The notes beneath the pieces are model-generated. The model made no database searches and had not been told where the DNA came from. It saw only the letters and a program-made list of their open reading frames with translations. Source: a virus. From it: 32,576 bases of DNA. This document shows, one piece after another, positions 8,207 to 16,319 of the stretch (positions are counted from its first letter, which is position 1; each line of letters begins with the position of its first letter). Made by a program: the position numbers and the translations under genes. The stretch is taken from positions 1-32,576 of IMG/VR virus record IMGVR_UViG_3300032294_002509; one strand, given 5' to 3'.

Positions 8207-9445
8207 ATGGAGTATACACAATATCAGTCAATATTAAATTCACTTGTTTCACATCATGCTGTTTTTTATCAATTTTGGCGCTTAGTAAAGCCCCGCTACT
8301 CGGAGGAAATTGATACTGCGTGTGTTAGTTTTAACGAGGATGGCCAATGTATTGATTTCTTGATTAACGAAACTTTTTGGAATTCGATTTCTCAGGAAAA
8401 AAGAAAGTTTGTTATATCACATGAGTGCATGCACGTAATCAACTCTCATGGTAAAAGAATTAATAAAAAATTTCAACAATATGCCGACCAAGCAAATATT
8501 GCGATGGATATCGTAGTAAATGAGGGGCTAATTAAATATTTTAATTTCCAAAGAACGGAAATTGATCCAGATGACGAGTATGTATGGTTTGATAAAATTT
8601 TTAAAGATCAGCCAAACATATCAAAAGGTAATAGTTTTGAGTACTATTTAAACAAAATTATTGAAAATAATATACAAATCCCAAATAGTAGCAAACAATT
8701 AATAAATTCACATGAGGGTTTGGACATACCACAAGATCTTGTTCAGCAAATTATAAACGAGCTATCAGATGAAGAGGCGGACGTTTTAAAAAGTATTGCG
8801 CAAAGATCGGAACAAAATAATTCCGATTCAAATGACAATAGCTTTGGCTCAAAAGCTGGCGGGCTTAGCAGGATTTTACAAAAAAAGCCAAGGAAAAGAA
8901 AGTCTAAATGGGAAACTATTATTAAGAAATTTGAAAGAAGCTTCGGTAAAGAAGAAACAAATGAATCACACTGGATAGCGCGTGATCGCAGAATGCACAC
9001 CCTCAATCACAAGATGCTATTGCCATCCGAAATAGAGTGTGAAATTAGAAAAACGAATATAGATAAAATTAAAACTTACTTTTTTATAGACACAAGTGGC
9101 TCCTGCGAGGGATTGGCGCAGCGATTTTTTGATGCGGCAAATAGTATAGATAAAAACAAGTTTGATGTTGAGTACTACTGCTTTGATACGAGTGTCTACA
9201 AAGTAGATTTAAAAAATAAAAAATTATTCGGATTTGGCGGTACAAGCTTTCGCTGTATTAGTGATTTTGTATATAAACAAACAAATCGCAGCCCTTTTGT
9301 TTGGGTTCTTACTGACGGATGGGGTGATCGGCCAAATATTCCGGAAAACCAACAAGCAAAATGGAGTTGGTTCGTAACTGAAGACGGTAGTTCAAAAATG
9401 ATTCCAAGGCAATGCAAGGTCTACAGTCTCGCAGATTTTGAGTAA
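8207..9445 (+). CDS. metallopeptidase-like / VWA-domain protein (DUF2201 type)
   Basis: 412 residues from the ATG at 8207; an in-frame upstream start at 8180 overlaps the previous gene and adds nine unlikely residues. The N-terminal domain carries HECMH at residues 72-76 (HExxH zinc motif in FVISHECMHVINSHGKR). The C-terminal domain has a MIDAS-like DTSGS at residues 295-299 after the hydrophobic strand TYFFI, then a GFGGTSF and WVLTDGW pattern typical of VWA folds. This arrangement matches the putative metallopeptidase plus VWA-like (DUF2201) family, which usually lies beside a MoxR AAA+ ATPase, as here. Probably forms a chaperone or remodelling pair with the next gene; target unknown. Confidence 0.85.
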   Translation: MEYTQYQSILNSLVSHHAVFYQFWRLVKPRYSEEIDTACVSFNEDGQCIDFLINETFWNSISQEKRKFVISHECMHVINSHGKRINKKFQQYADQANIAMDIVVNEGLIKYFNFQRTEIDPDDEYVWFDKIFKDQPNISKGNSFEYYLNKIIENNIQIPNSSKQLINSHEGLDIPQDLVQQIINELSDEEADVLKSIAQRSEQNNSDSNDNSFGSKAGGLSRILQKKPRKRKSKWETIIKKFERSFGKEETNESHWIARDRRMHTLNHKMLLPSEIECEIRKTNIDKIKTYFFIDTSGSCEGLAQRFFDAANSIDKNKFDVEYYCFDTSVYKVDLKNKKLFGFGGTSFRCISDFVYKQTNRSPFVWVLTDGWGDRPNIPENQQAKWSWFVTEDGSSKMIPRQCKVYSLADFE

Positions 9446-9452
9446 TATATTC

Positions 9453-9481
9453 TTGCATATATACCAATATTAATATATAAT
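9453..9481 (+). promoter_or_regulatory. sigma70-type promoter for the MoxR gene
   Basis: TTGCAT (9453-9458), 17-base spacer, perfect TATAAT (9476-9481). The ATG at 9501 is 19 bases downstream, giving a leader of about 13 bases without a Shine-Dalgarno site. Confidence 0.55.
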
Positions 9482-9500
9482 TCATTTAACCTCGTAAAAA

Positions 9501-10535
9501 ATGACAACCCAAGAATTAGAAGATAAGCTGCGCCTTTATTTAAAGCTAAATAAAAATGTCCTATTGGAGGGCAAGCATGGCGTTGGTAAAACATCATTAA
9601 TTGAAAAGCTTTTTGATGAGGCTTTTGGTAAAAATAATTGGATATATTTTTCTTCTAGCACATTGGATCCTTGGGTTGACTTAATTGGTGTCCCTAAGGA
9701 ATCTCTCATGAATAATGAGCCATGCCTTGATTTTATTTTACCAAAACAAATGGTAAATAACAATCTAAAGGCTATATTTTTTGACGAATATAATCGCAGC
9801 CACAAAAAAGTCAGAAATGCAACAATGGAGCTTATTCAGTTTAAAAGCATTAATGGGCGCAAATTTCCAAACCTAAAGGTCGTATGGGCGGCAATAAATC
9901 CTGCGGATGATGATGACGAATCATATGACGTAGAGAACCTAGATTCCGCACAGATTGACCGCTTTCAAATAAAAATTAAAGTTCCATATATTCCAGATTT
10001 TGATTATTTTAAAAATAAATTCGACGCAAAGATTGCTCGTAGCGCAATTGAGTGGTGGGAAGGCCTACCAAAAGAGGCGCAAAAACTTGTTTCCCCAAGG
10101 AGGCTCGACTACGCATTAGAGGTATTTAAAGAAGGCGGGGACTTATTTGATGTCTTAGACGAGAAAACAAACCCAACTAAACTTCTCGTTACGCTTCAGG
10201 TGGGTAGTTTAACTTTAAAGGTCAAGGAACTTTTTGAATCTAAAAATGGAAAGGAGGCCAAGAACTTCTTTCTTTCTGAAAATAATTTTCAAGGTGCATT
10301 GCCCATAATAAAGAAGAGCACCGAATATTTACACTTCTTCCTTCCGCTTCTTGATAATGAAAGAGTATCTTCTATATTCTTTTCCGACACTAAAGTGCAA
10401 AGATATATCCTAGAAAATTCTCAGCTATTTAAGGAACCACTCGAAGAAATTACCCGATTAAAAGCGATAGATCCATCAATACTCAATCAGATTAATCGCG
10501 CGCTTAAAAAGATTGGTAATGTTACATATTTTTAA
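9501..10535 (+). CDS. MoxR-type AAA+ ATPase
   Basis: 344 residues. Walker A is GKHGVGKT at residues 24-31; Walker B is AIFFDEYNR with D95 and E96. Sensor-1-like WAAINPADDDD and an AQIDRFQIK arginine region follow, then PRRLDYAL typical of the lid. MoxR proteins act as hexameric remodelling ATPases with a VWA partner, which is encoded immediately upstream. Own promoter in the 55-base gap, so it may be expressed separately. The substrate cannot be read from the sequence; virion maturation or host-protein remodelling are both possible. Confidence 0.88.
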   Translation: MTTQELEDKLRLYLKLNKNVLLEGKHGVGKTSLIEKLFDEAFGKNNWIYFSSSTLDPWVDLIGVPKESLMNNEPCLDFILPKQMVNNNLKAIFFDEYNRSHKKVRNATMELIQFKSINGRKFPNLKVVWAAINPADDDDESYDVENLDSAQIDRFQIKIKVPYIPDFDYFKNKFDAKIARSAIEWWEGLPKEAQKLVSPRRLDYALEVFKEGGDLFDVLDEKTNPTKLLVTLQVGSLTLKVKELFESKNGKEAKNFFLSENNFQGALPIIKKSTEYLHFFLPLLDNERVSSIFFSDTKVQRYILENSQLFKEPLEEITRLKAIDPSILNQINRALKKIGNVTYF

Positions 10536-10541
10536 TATATA

Positions 10542-10946
10542 TTAATTTGCGGAAGGTGCCCTAGAACTTCTCTCTAAATAAATTACTCTGTTATCAAGGC
10601 TGTCCACCTGTTTCTGGATGCTTACCATTATTTGGCTATAAGCCTTTAGCTGCTCTGTATATGAAACTTGCTGATTTATAATTGTTTCTAATTTTGCCTG
10701 TGTTACGTCAAATCTTTTTTGAGCTTCCGCGTCCTGCCTTTTATCACTATCCACCTGTGCTTTTACATACTCCCCGAACTTATCATTTGTTACGTAGTGC
10801 TGACCCATCCATAGCGTAGCATAACTAAACATCATAAAGGCCACTAACATAACAGCTGGTTTAATATATGCATGATACCATTTATCAGATTTATGCTCTG
10901 GCAAACTATCTATTGGATTTAATGCTGATAGAGGATCTATGCTCAT
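10542..10946 (-). CDS. membrane-anchored coiled-coil protein (spanin- or holin-like)
   Basis: 134 residues. A single hydrophobic segment at about residues 31-48 (AVMLVAFMMFSYATLW) follows a short N-terminal tail. The remaining 85 residues are charged, Gln-rich and predicted coiled coil (SDKRQDAEAQKRFDVTQAK and later QIMVSIQKQVDSLDNR). This layout is that of inner-membrane spanins (Rz-like) and of some membrane scaffolds. No overlapping second-frame lipoprotein was evident. It converges on the MoxR gene with a 6-base gap. Lysis function is only a suggestion. Confidence 0.6.
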   Translation of the reverse strand: MSIDPLSALNPIDSLPEHKSDKWYHAYIKPAVMLVAFMMFSYATLWMGQHYVTNDKFGEYVKAQVDSDKRQDAEAQKRFDVTQAKLETIINQQVSYTEQLKAYSQIMVSIQKQVDSLDNRVIYLERSSRAPSAN

Positions 10947-11036
10947 GCTATATATTACATTTAATTTTATAAAAAACTACGAAAAACATAAAAAAAACTA
11001 GATTTTATCTATTTAGAGCTTAATTTATTTTTTAAA

Positions 11037-11065
11037 TTGAGATTATAAACAATATTGTCTATAGT
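11037..11065 (+). promoter_or_regulatory. sigma70-type promoter, leaderless geometry
   Basis: TTGAGA (11037-11042), 17-base spacer, TATAGT (11060-11065), then 6 bases to the ATG at 11072. Confidence 0.55.
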
Positions 11066-11071
11066 ATATAT

Positions 11072-11602
11072 ATGCATTACCAACAGAAAGTAAAAGAATT
11101 TATGAATGTTTTTGGGCAAGACTGTCCATCCAAGCCCACTATTCCAGATGTTAAAACACGTATTTTAAGAGTAAAGCTTCTCTTAGAGGAAGTTTTGGAA
11201 CTAGCAGAGGCAAGTGGGGTAAAAATTATTGATTCTTTGGGCTTTGAATTTGAAAAAGCACTGCTCAAGGATAATGGTGGCATAGAGGTCGTAGAAGACC
11301 CGCAAAAATCCCCCGATATCATAGCTATAGCAGATGCCCTTGCAGATATTTCATATGTTAATTATGGGGCAGCAAATGCTTATGGAATTGATATTCATCC
11401 AGTTGAGCAAGAGGTACATGACTCAAATATGACAAAGCTTTTTAGTCAAGAGGAAATTTCTAGTCTTGATACTGGCCTATATGATATTGTAAAAGTTACG
11501 GAAAATAGATATCTAGTTAAGAGCTTAGATGGTAAGGTACAAAAAAGCCCATCTTATACACCCGCAAACATAGATAAACATGTAAAGTTAGAAATATTTT
11601 AA
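11072..11602 (+). CDS. MazG-like NTP pyrophosphohydrolase
   Basis: 176 residues. The helical motif RVKLLLEEVLELAEA (E-E-x-x-E) near residues 30-45 and IAIADALADISYVNYG around residues 86-102, with D replacing the usual E-x-x-D spacing, match the all-alpha NTP pyrophosphatase superfamily (MazG or PRA-PH like). These enzymes hydrolyse nucleoside triphosphates or phosphoribosyl-ATP analogues; in phages they may clean nucleotide pools or lower alarmone levels. ThyX follows 4 bases downstream, so a nucleotide-metabolism operon is likely. Predicted leaderless start. Confidence 0.75.
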   Translation: MHYQQKVKEFMNVFGQDCPSKPTIPDVKTRILRVKLLLEEVLELAEASGVKIIDSLGFEFEKALLKDNGGIEVVEDPQKSPDIIAIADALADISYVNYGAANAYGIDIHPVEQEVHDSNMTKLFSQEEISSLDTGLYDIVKVTENRYLVKSLDGKVQKSPSYTPANIDKHVKLEIF

Positions 11603-11606
11603 TATA

Positions 11607-12251
11607 ATGAACGCTGAACTAATTAGTTATTTTGGCAGCGATTTAATGATAGCAAATATTGCTAGAGTTTCGTACAACAAGGAAACCGACAGTATTTCAG
11701 ATAAAGAAATTAAATTAATTAAATATCTAGCCTCCCATAAGCACACAACTCCATTTCGGCACCCTCAATTACAGTTTAGAATTGAATGCCCTATATTTGT
11801 TGAGCGACAGTTATTTACTCACCAAATAGGTTGGGCGCGAAATAGTATAAGTGGTCGTTATGTTGATTTTTCTGATACTTATTGGGTAACTCCTAAACTA
11901 AGATATCAATCCAAAGATAGCAAACAGGGTAGTTCTGGCGACCTGTCCGACGAAGATAACGCGTATTTCCAAAATAAAATTCATAATATAATTAATCAAT
12001 CTCAAGAACTATATAAAGAAATGAGCGATTTTGGTGTAGCGAAAGAATTATGTCGTGTGCATTTGCCATTAGCTCTTGAAACGAAGTTTATATGGACGGG
12101 TAGTTTTCATGCTTTTGTTCATCTATGCAATCTTAGAATTAAGCCCGACGCACAAAAAGAAACTAGGGATCTAGTTGCTCTAATGCTGGAGCATGTAAAA
12201 AATATCGATGGGAACCCATTTAAATACTCTCTAGAAGCTTTTAGTTTATAA
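11607..12251 (+). CDS. thyX: flavin-dependent thymidylate synthase ThyX
   Basis: 214 residues. Converts dUMP to dTMP using FAD, NADPH and methylene-tetrahydrofolate. ThyX hallmarks are HKHTTPFRHPQLQFRIECP (residues about 45-65, FAD/nucleotide region), RQLFTHQIGWARNSISGRY ending in RYVDF around 84-88, and ELCRVHLPLALETKFIWTG with the C-terminal helix. The signature motif RHRxxSxNExSxR is much altered: aligning on SGRY, the first R-H-R reads H-Q-I, the serine is alanine and the glutamate is serine. The general fold call is firm. Operon with the MazG-like gene. Confidence 0.9.
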   Translation: MNAELISYFGSDLMIANIARVSYNKETDSISDKEIKLIKYLASHKHTTPFRHPQLQFRIECPIFVERQLFTHQIGWARNSISGRYVDFSDTYWVTPKLRYQSKDSKQGSSGDLSDEDNAYFQNKIHNIINQSQELYKEMSDFGVAKELCRVHLPLALETKFIWTGSFHAFVHLCNLRIKPDAQKETRDLVALMLEHVKNIDGNPFKYSLEAFSL

Positions 12252-12291
12252 TAATAACTGCATATAATATATAATATTAATACATTATATT

Positions 12292-12753
12292 ATGACTCAA
12301 CAAGAAACTAGTTTTTTTGAAAAAGCAAATGAAATTGTGGTAAACATAATGTTTTGCGCTGCATCTAAAGATTTAGTTTCTATAAATAATGGCAAAGATA
12401 AGTATTTTTATACTATATTTTGTCTTGAGTTAGTTAGCGGTTCGGGTTATATTGTTTTTGTAAAAATATTTAAACCCACAAAAAGAAAAAAGAAATGCGG
12501 AATGTATTTTAATCTCAATGCTAGTTCCACACAGATAATGGAGACCGTAAACGACGCGAACATATACCTTAAGAATTTTCTCATGTCCTTTAGTGAGCAT
12601 GAAAGAAAAATATGTAATTTCAATACAGATATTGATAATATGCCTGCCGGTGAGGCTATATTACTAGTAAATGAATGGGAAAAATCTATATTTGAATATT
12701 ACAATCAAATTATACCCATCATTAACAAACAGAGTAAAACTAGTTCTGTATAG
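12292..12753 (+). CDS. hypothetical protein
   Basis: 153 residues, beginning MTQQETSFFEKANEIVVNIM. No recognised domain; a strand-like segment GSGYIVFVKIFKPTKRKKKC lies near the centre and the rest looks helical. Preceded by a very AT-rich 40-base gap with TATAAT-like repeats. Its last 14 bases overlap the convergent gene ending at 12740. Confidence 0.55.
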   Translation: MTQQETSFFEKANEIVVNIMFCAASKDLVSINNGKDKYFYTIFCLELVSGSGYIVFVKIFKPTKRKKKCGMYFNLNASSTQIMETVNDANIYLKNFLMSFSEHERKICNFNTDIDNMPAGEAILLVNEWEKSIFEYYNQIIPIINKQSKTSSV

Positions 12754-13084
12754 AAGCGTAAGACCAAACACTACCAGACCCACTAGCAACAACAAGTCTT
12801 ACCTGAGAAATTGGAGAATCTAATAGCGCAGGAGCACTATACCCATTAGTAAGAGGGTTAAATGTATAAAAAGGCACTCCTACCTGAGCACCGGTATTAC
12901 TGAATAGTGGTGAGCCAACAAATGGGGTTTTTGTCTGCAAGGTTGCCGATGTATTTCCCACGATGCCGCTACCATAAACAACAAAAAGAGCATTTCTAGC
13001 TTCAGCAATATTTACCCACTGTCCAGTAAATGGTATTGACTGTCCAGTTGCAAGTAGTTTTGTGCCTATAAAAGAAGCGTTCAT
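12740..13084 (-). CDS. small virion-type protein
   Basis: 114 residues, low-charge, rich in Gly, Ser, Thr, Val, Ala, beginning MNASFIGTKLLATGQSIPFTG. The predicted all-beta composition resembles small capsid decoration or tail proteins. The 29-base gap upstream contains a GTGTAAT element seen upstream of other virion genes. It is the last gene of the minus-strand run 14825-12740, but its composition and promoter-like region suggest separate late expression. No named family recognised. Confidence 0.55.
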   Translation of the reverse strand: MNASFIGTKLLATGQSIPFTGQWVNIAEARNALFVVYGSGIVGNTSATLQTKTPFVGSPLFSNTGAQVGVPFYTFNPLTNGYSAPALLDSPISQVRLVVASGSGSVWSYASIQN

Positions 13085-13113
13085 AATTATTATAATATAA
13101 TTACACCTATTTT

Positions 13114-13518
13114 TTAAAAAAATATATCTTTCTTATTTATTTTATAAAATTCTTCTGGAATAATTACATTACTCGGGACATTAGAAAACATGGGGGCAAT
13201 ATCTTTCGGGGAATGTCCGGCCAAACCACACCCAATTTGAGTAACAAGAAAAGTTAAATATGGAAAGTTATGTGCTTCTTCTATAAAGTCGTCTACATAC
13301 TTTTTTATACTATCCAAATCGAGAGTTCTAATTGAGTGATCCTTTGTTGGTATAGCATATGTTTGACCAGTTCGACCTACACCTACACCAATTTTTGCGC
13401 CAAAAAGCTTATTGGCGACCCTTGCTGCCCCAGCGCCATGTATTCCTGCCTCATTACTTCCAAATACAAAAATCTCGTATGGTTTTAGACTGGTAATATT
13501 ATCTGGTGTAAATCTCAT
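13114..13518 (-). CDS. macro-domain-like protein (phage A1S_2505 type)
   Basis: 134 residues. The N-terminal strand and loop IFVFGSNEAGIHGAGAARVA, then GVGVGRTGQTYAIPTKD, and the C-terminal FLVTQIGCGLAGHSPKDIAPMF are characteristic of a macro-domain-like phage family that I recall as A1S_2505. Macro domains bind or hydrolyse ADP-ribose derivatives, so it could counter ADP-ribosylation or NAD-derived signals in defence; that is inference. The start overlaps the preceding gene's stop by 4 bases (ATGA), indicating coupled translation. Confidence 0.8.
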   Translation of the reverse strand: MRFTPDNITSLKPYEIFVFGSNEAGIHGAGAARVANKLFGAKIGVGVGRTGQTYAIPTKDHSIRTLDLDSIKKYVDDFIEEAHNFPYLTFLVTQIGCGLAGHSPKDIAPMFSNVPSNVIIPEEFYKINKKDIFF

Positions 13519-13784
13519 AAATCAATTGATTTTTTAATAGTATCCACTAGTACCTCATTTACCGAAATATCTCGTTCACAAGATTCCTTAATAAGTATTT
13601 CTAGAAATTCTCTTGGCCATTCAGCCATATCCAATTCTATACTTGTATACTTTTCTAGTTTAATAGAACCATCTTGTTCAAGTTTCAAATCGAACTTATC
13701 ATTTGGTTTTATATTTAGTTCTAGCATATCTTCTTCAGATAGCTTGATAAACACCTCATTAGTTGGCAGTAATACTTTTTTCAT
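13515..13784 (-). CDS. small AbrB/MazE-like protein
   Basis: 89 residues from the internal ATG at 13784; longer in-frame starts reach back into the upstream gene and are disfavoured because 13784 forms an ATGA overlap with it. The N-terminus (KKVLLPTNEVFIKLSEEDM, then LNIKPNDKFDLKLEQDGSI) resembles the swapped-hairpin AbrB/MazE fold with its L.IKPGDKF turn. The C-terminus is helical and resembles ribbon-helix-helix tails (ISVNEVLVDTIKKS). It could be a transcription factor or antitoxin; no toxin of a known family is adjacent. Confidence 0.55.
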   Translation of the reverse strand: MKKVLLPTNEVFIKLSEEDMLELNIKPNDKFDLKLEQDGSIKLEKYTSIELDMAEWPREFLEILIKESCERDISVNEVLVDTIKKSIDL

Positions 13785-13960
13785 AGTTTTAGAGATTTTT
13801 CTTGTATAAGCTCCGGATTTTTTTCTAATACTTCGCATATAATACCCACGATTTCTTCTGGCGAAAAATAACTCTTATCCTCCAAGATTTCCGAGATTAT
13901 ATGTATTTCGTTCATGTACAAAGAGTACAGTTTTGATTTATTTATTTTTATTTTTTTCAT
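13781..13960 (-). CDS. small hypothetical protein
   Basis: 59 residues from the ATG at 13960, beginning MKKIKINKSKLYSLYMNEIH. The start lies 23 bases inside the end of the upstream phosphoesterase gene and the stop overlaps the next start by 4 bases, so it sits in a tightly coupled chain. Mostly helical and charged, no motif recognised. A longer in-frame version is possible but would overlap the upstream gene by 68 bases. Confidence 0.5.
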   Translation of the reverse strand: MKKIKINKSKLYSLYMNEIHIISEILEDKSYFSPEEIVGIICEVLEKNPELIQEKSLKL

Positions 13961-14825
13961 TGTTGTATAGCTGTTCGTATATTTTACTGTAAGCGTCCAG
14001 ATCAATATGATCTAAAAACTTTTTTACTTGTTTTTGGTGTTGTTGAAAATAGAAGTTTGGATAATCCGTTGAGATTATATCATACCCTCCATTTTCATGA
14101 ATTCTTAATACCTCGGAAAGCCCGCAGTCAATATTTATGTTTACAGACCTATCTCCATCAGTATCGATATCAATACCAGAATGCATTTTAGAAGTAACTG
14201 GAGTATGTCCAAATACTTGTTTAATACCAGATACTAGAGTCGCTTCCCTAAAATAATCGCACCAAAGGATTCCGCCAGCTTTATGAATACCACCCCTACA
14301 ACGGCCAGCAGCGCCAATAAGGTCGTTCCAAACCCTGTTACGGTAATCATCGGTGGCCTTATCCAGTTTCTCTTTAACATAATCTATATTTACACCCAGC
14401 ATCGGATGCTCAAACCAGTGGGGATGTATACCAGCATGGGTAAAAATAAAACCGTATTCAATATGGTATAATTTAATCTTATCCCAGTCCTCTTGTTCTA
14501 AAACTTTATTTATAGCGATGTCTTTCTCTAGGGAATATCCAGAACAGTCATATATGTTTTTTGCACACCCTGCTTCGGTACGCCCAGCGTTATAAAAGGA
14601 GTAATTAATATCATGGTTACCCATGAGATGTATTCTATTTGGTTTTGCCAAAGAAGCTTTTAGCCATTTTGCAGTCTGGATGGCATCAACAGCAGAATCG
14701 CCAAAGTCATCAAAATAGTCGCCAGTAAATATGATTGTATGAGTATCGTCATACTTGGACGCAATAGCCTCAGCCTCTGGCCAATGGTTATGTATGTCGC
14801 CAATCGTTATTATTTTTTTACCCAT
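13938..14825 (-). CDS. calcineurin-like metallophosphoesterase
   Basis: 295 residues. All five metal-site motifs are present: GDIHNH near residue 8, GDYFDD near 35, GNHD near 69, THAGIH in the middle and GHTP further on. This is the order of PPP/ApaH-like phosphoesterases. Substrate may be phosphoprotein, dinucleoside polyphosphate or RNA end; the sequence does not decide. First gene of the overlapping minus-strand operon. Divergent from the HNH gene across a 121-base AT-rich region that has a TTGACA on this strand at 14862-14857. Confidence 0.88.
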   Translation of the reverse strand: MGKKIITIGDIHNHWPEAEAIASKYDDTHTIIFTGDYFDDFGDSAVDAIQTAKWLKASLAKPNRIHLMGNHDINYSFYNAGRTEAGCAKNIYDCSGYSLEKDIAINKVLEQEDWDKIKLYHIEYGFIFTHAGIHPHWFEHPMLGVNIDYVKEKLDKATDDYRNRVWNDLIGAAGRCRGGIHKAGGILWCDYFREATLVSGIKQVFGHTPVTSKMHSGIDIDTDGDRSVNINIDCGLSEVLRIHENGGYDIISTDYPNFYFQQHQKQVKKFLDHIDLDAYSKIYEQLYNNEKNKNK

Positions 14826-14903
14826 ATATATATATGGTGCTATATTTGTATATATCTGTCAAGATAAAGTTTTTCACAAATATCCGGATTTTACACAAAA
14901 CAA

Positions 14904-14932
14904 TTGACTGCACAACCAAAAAACTGTAAATT
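14904..14932 (+). promoter_or_regulatory. sigma70-type promoter for the HNH gene
   Basis: TTGACT (14904-14909), 17-base spacer, TAAATT (14927-14932). The ATG at 14947 is 14 bases downstream, so the leader is about 8 bases with no Shine-Dalgarno site. Confidence 0.5.
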
Positions 14933-14946
14933 ACTAAGAACGGTTT

Positions 14947-15534
14947 ATGGATCACTTAAGAAAAGAAACAGTTCTAGTATTGAATAGAAATTGGCAAGCC
15001 ATACATGTCAAGAGCCCACTAGAGGCAATGACAATGATGTATTCCGATACTGCTACCGCGCTCGACATTCGCGGGGAGGATTATATGATTCCGCTAAAAT
15101 GGAGTGAATGGGTAAAACTTCCCATTGATCAAGATAAAGATGATTTTATTCAAACGGTAAAGGGTAACATAAAAATCCCTAAAGTATTAGTGCTTTGCAA
15201 CTATGGAAAAGTTCCTAGAAAAAGACCGAAGTTTTCGCCCAAGGCGATATGGGATAGAGACGAGGGTATTTGCCAATATTCCGGCAGAAAGCTCACCCCA
15301 CAAGAGGCAAATATAGACCATATAATACCCAAGTCTCGTGGCGGAAAAACCGATTGGCATAATTGTGTCTTAACCCACAAGGAAATCAATTCTAAAAAAG
15401 CAAACAGGACTCCAGAAGAGGCCGGTTTAAAATTGATTAAAAAACCACACGACCCGAAAGAGCTTCCCTCTACTTTCTATATAAGGAATAAGCACAATGT
15501 TCGTGAGTGGGATTTATTTTTAAATCTTAATTGA
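14947..15534 (+). CDS. HNH endonuclease-family protein
   Basis: 195 residues. The N-terminal half (ETVLVLNRNWQAIHVKSPLE) is the usual lead-in of phage and bacterial HNH proteins of this type. The C-terminal HNH core has IDHIIPKSRGGKTDWHNCVL followed by THKEINSKKANRTPEEAG, giving D-H, N and the expected basic tail. The structural zinc cysteines are degraded: the usual C-x-x-C reads CQYSG and the second C-x-x-C reads THKEIN. Could be a packaging or homing nuclease; context does not decide. A strong promoter precedes it. Confidence 0.85.
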   Translation: MDHLRKETVLVLNRNWQAIHVKSPLEAMTMMYSDTATALDIRGEDYMIPLKWSEWVKLPIDQDKDDFIQTVKGNIKIPKVLVLCNYGKVPRKRPKFSPKAIWDRDEGICQYSGRKLTPQEANIDHIIPKSRGGKTDWHNCVLTHKEINSKKANRTPEEAGLKLIKKPHDPKELPSTFYIRNKHNVREWDLFLNLN

Positions 15535-15559
15535 CTTTGCGTTTAATTTTTATTAAGAT
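15531..15559 (+). promoter_or_regulatory. sigma70-type promoter, leaderless geometry
   Basis: TTGACT (15531-15536, overlapping the end of the HNH gene), 17-base spacer, TAAGAT (15554-15559), 6 bases, ATG at 15566. Confidence 0.6.
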
Positions 15560-15565
15560 TTACTG

Positions 15566-16315
15566 ATGAATAAAGCAGTTATAACAACGCTAACGAAGCG
15601 CTTGAGAGGCCCGTCAATTTTACCATATGTAAATGTAAACTCAGTTGAGGAATATTTTTCTCTACCAAGCAATCAGCGCGAGCGTTTTGGTCTATATAGA
15701 AAACCATTCGCTCTCCCTGTAGAGTGGCTCCATCTTCCATCGGGTGCAAAAATTGGTAAAAACTACCAGAACAATAAAGGATGGAAATTTTGGGAACAGG
15801 AAATTAAGCGCATATACCCCATACAGTGGCTTGTACGTGAATGGGTGTTTAGTTGGGACAATCCAGTATATGCATTTTATAAAAGCCTATACTTTAAGTA
15901 TTCTGAAATTAGGGGTAATATCTACAGATTTATTAACCCCTTTTACCCAAGGTTTCGCAAAGCCAGTCCAAGACACAAGTATTCTGATATAACAGAGTTC
16001 TCTAGAGAAATAAATTTTGCTCTAATTTTAGATTTTTGGTACGAGGAAATACTAAATGGTATTGTTAGTTGGGAGGACACCGATGCGCATAAAAAGTTCT
16101 ATAAAGAAATCAAGAATGCGGTCAAGTATATAGAAAAATATAGGCCAAAGTTAATAGCTAGATCCGATGCAGAACTTACCAAGGCAACACGCAAAAAGAA
16201 GGGCACTTTTGAACAGCGCTATGGCAAGCATAATGCAATAGAAGAGGAAATCGCAGAAAAAGATACAGAAATTTTGATTTGGTTCATGCGCGAGAGAGAA
16301 ATGTTTTGGACTTGA
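15566..16315 (+). CDS. hypothetical protein, aromatic-rich
   Basis: 249 residues, beginning MNKAVITTLTKRLRGPSILP. Unusually rich in Trp, Tyr, Phe and Arg (for example WKFWEQEIKRIYPIQWLVRE), with no membrane segment or catalytic motif that I recognise. The C-terminal 60 residues are highly charged and helical (ARSDAELTKATRKKKGTFEQ). Predicted leaderless. The next gene begins 4 bases after the stop, so they are probably co-transcribed. Confidence 0.6.
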   Translation: MNKAVITTLTKRLRGPSILPYVNVNSVEEYFSLPSNQRERFGLYRKPFALPVEWLHLPSGAKIGKNYQNNKGWKFWEQEIKRIYPIQWLVREWVFSWDNPVYAFYKSLYFKYSEIRGNIYRFINPFYPRFRKASPRHKYSDITEFSREINFALILDFWYEEILNGIVSWEDTDAHKKFYKEIKNAVKYIEKYRPKLIARSDAELTKATRKKKGTFEQRYGKHNAIEEEIAEKDTEILIWFMREREMFWT

Positions 16316-16319
16316 TTTT

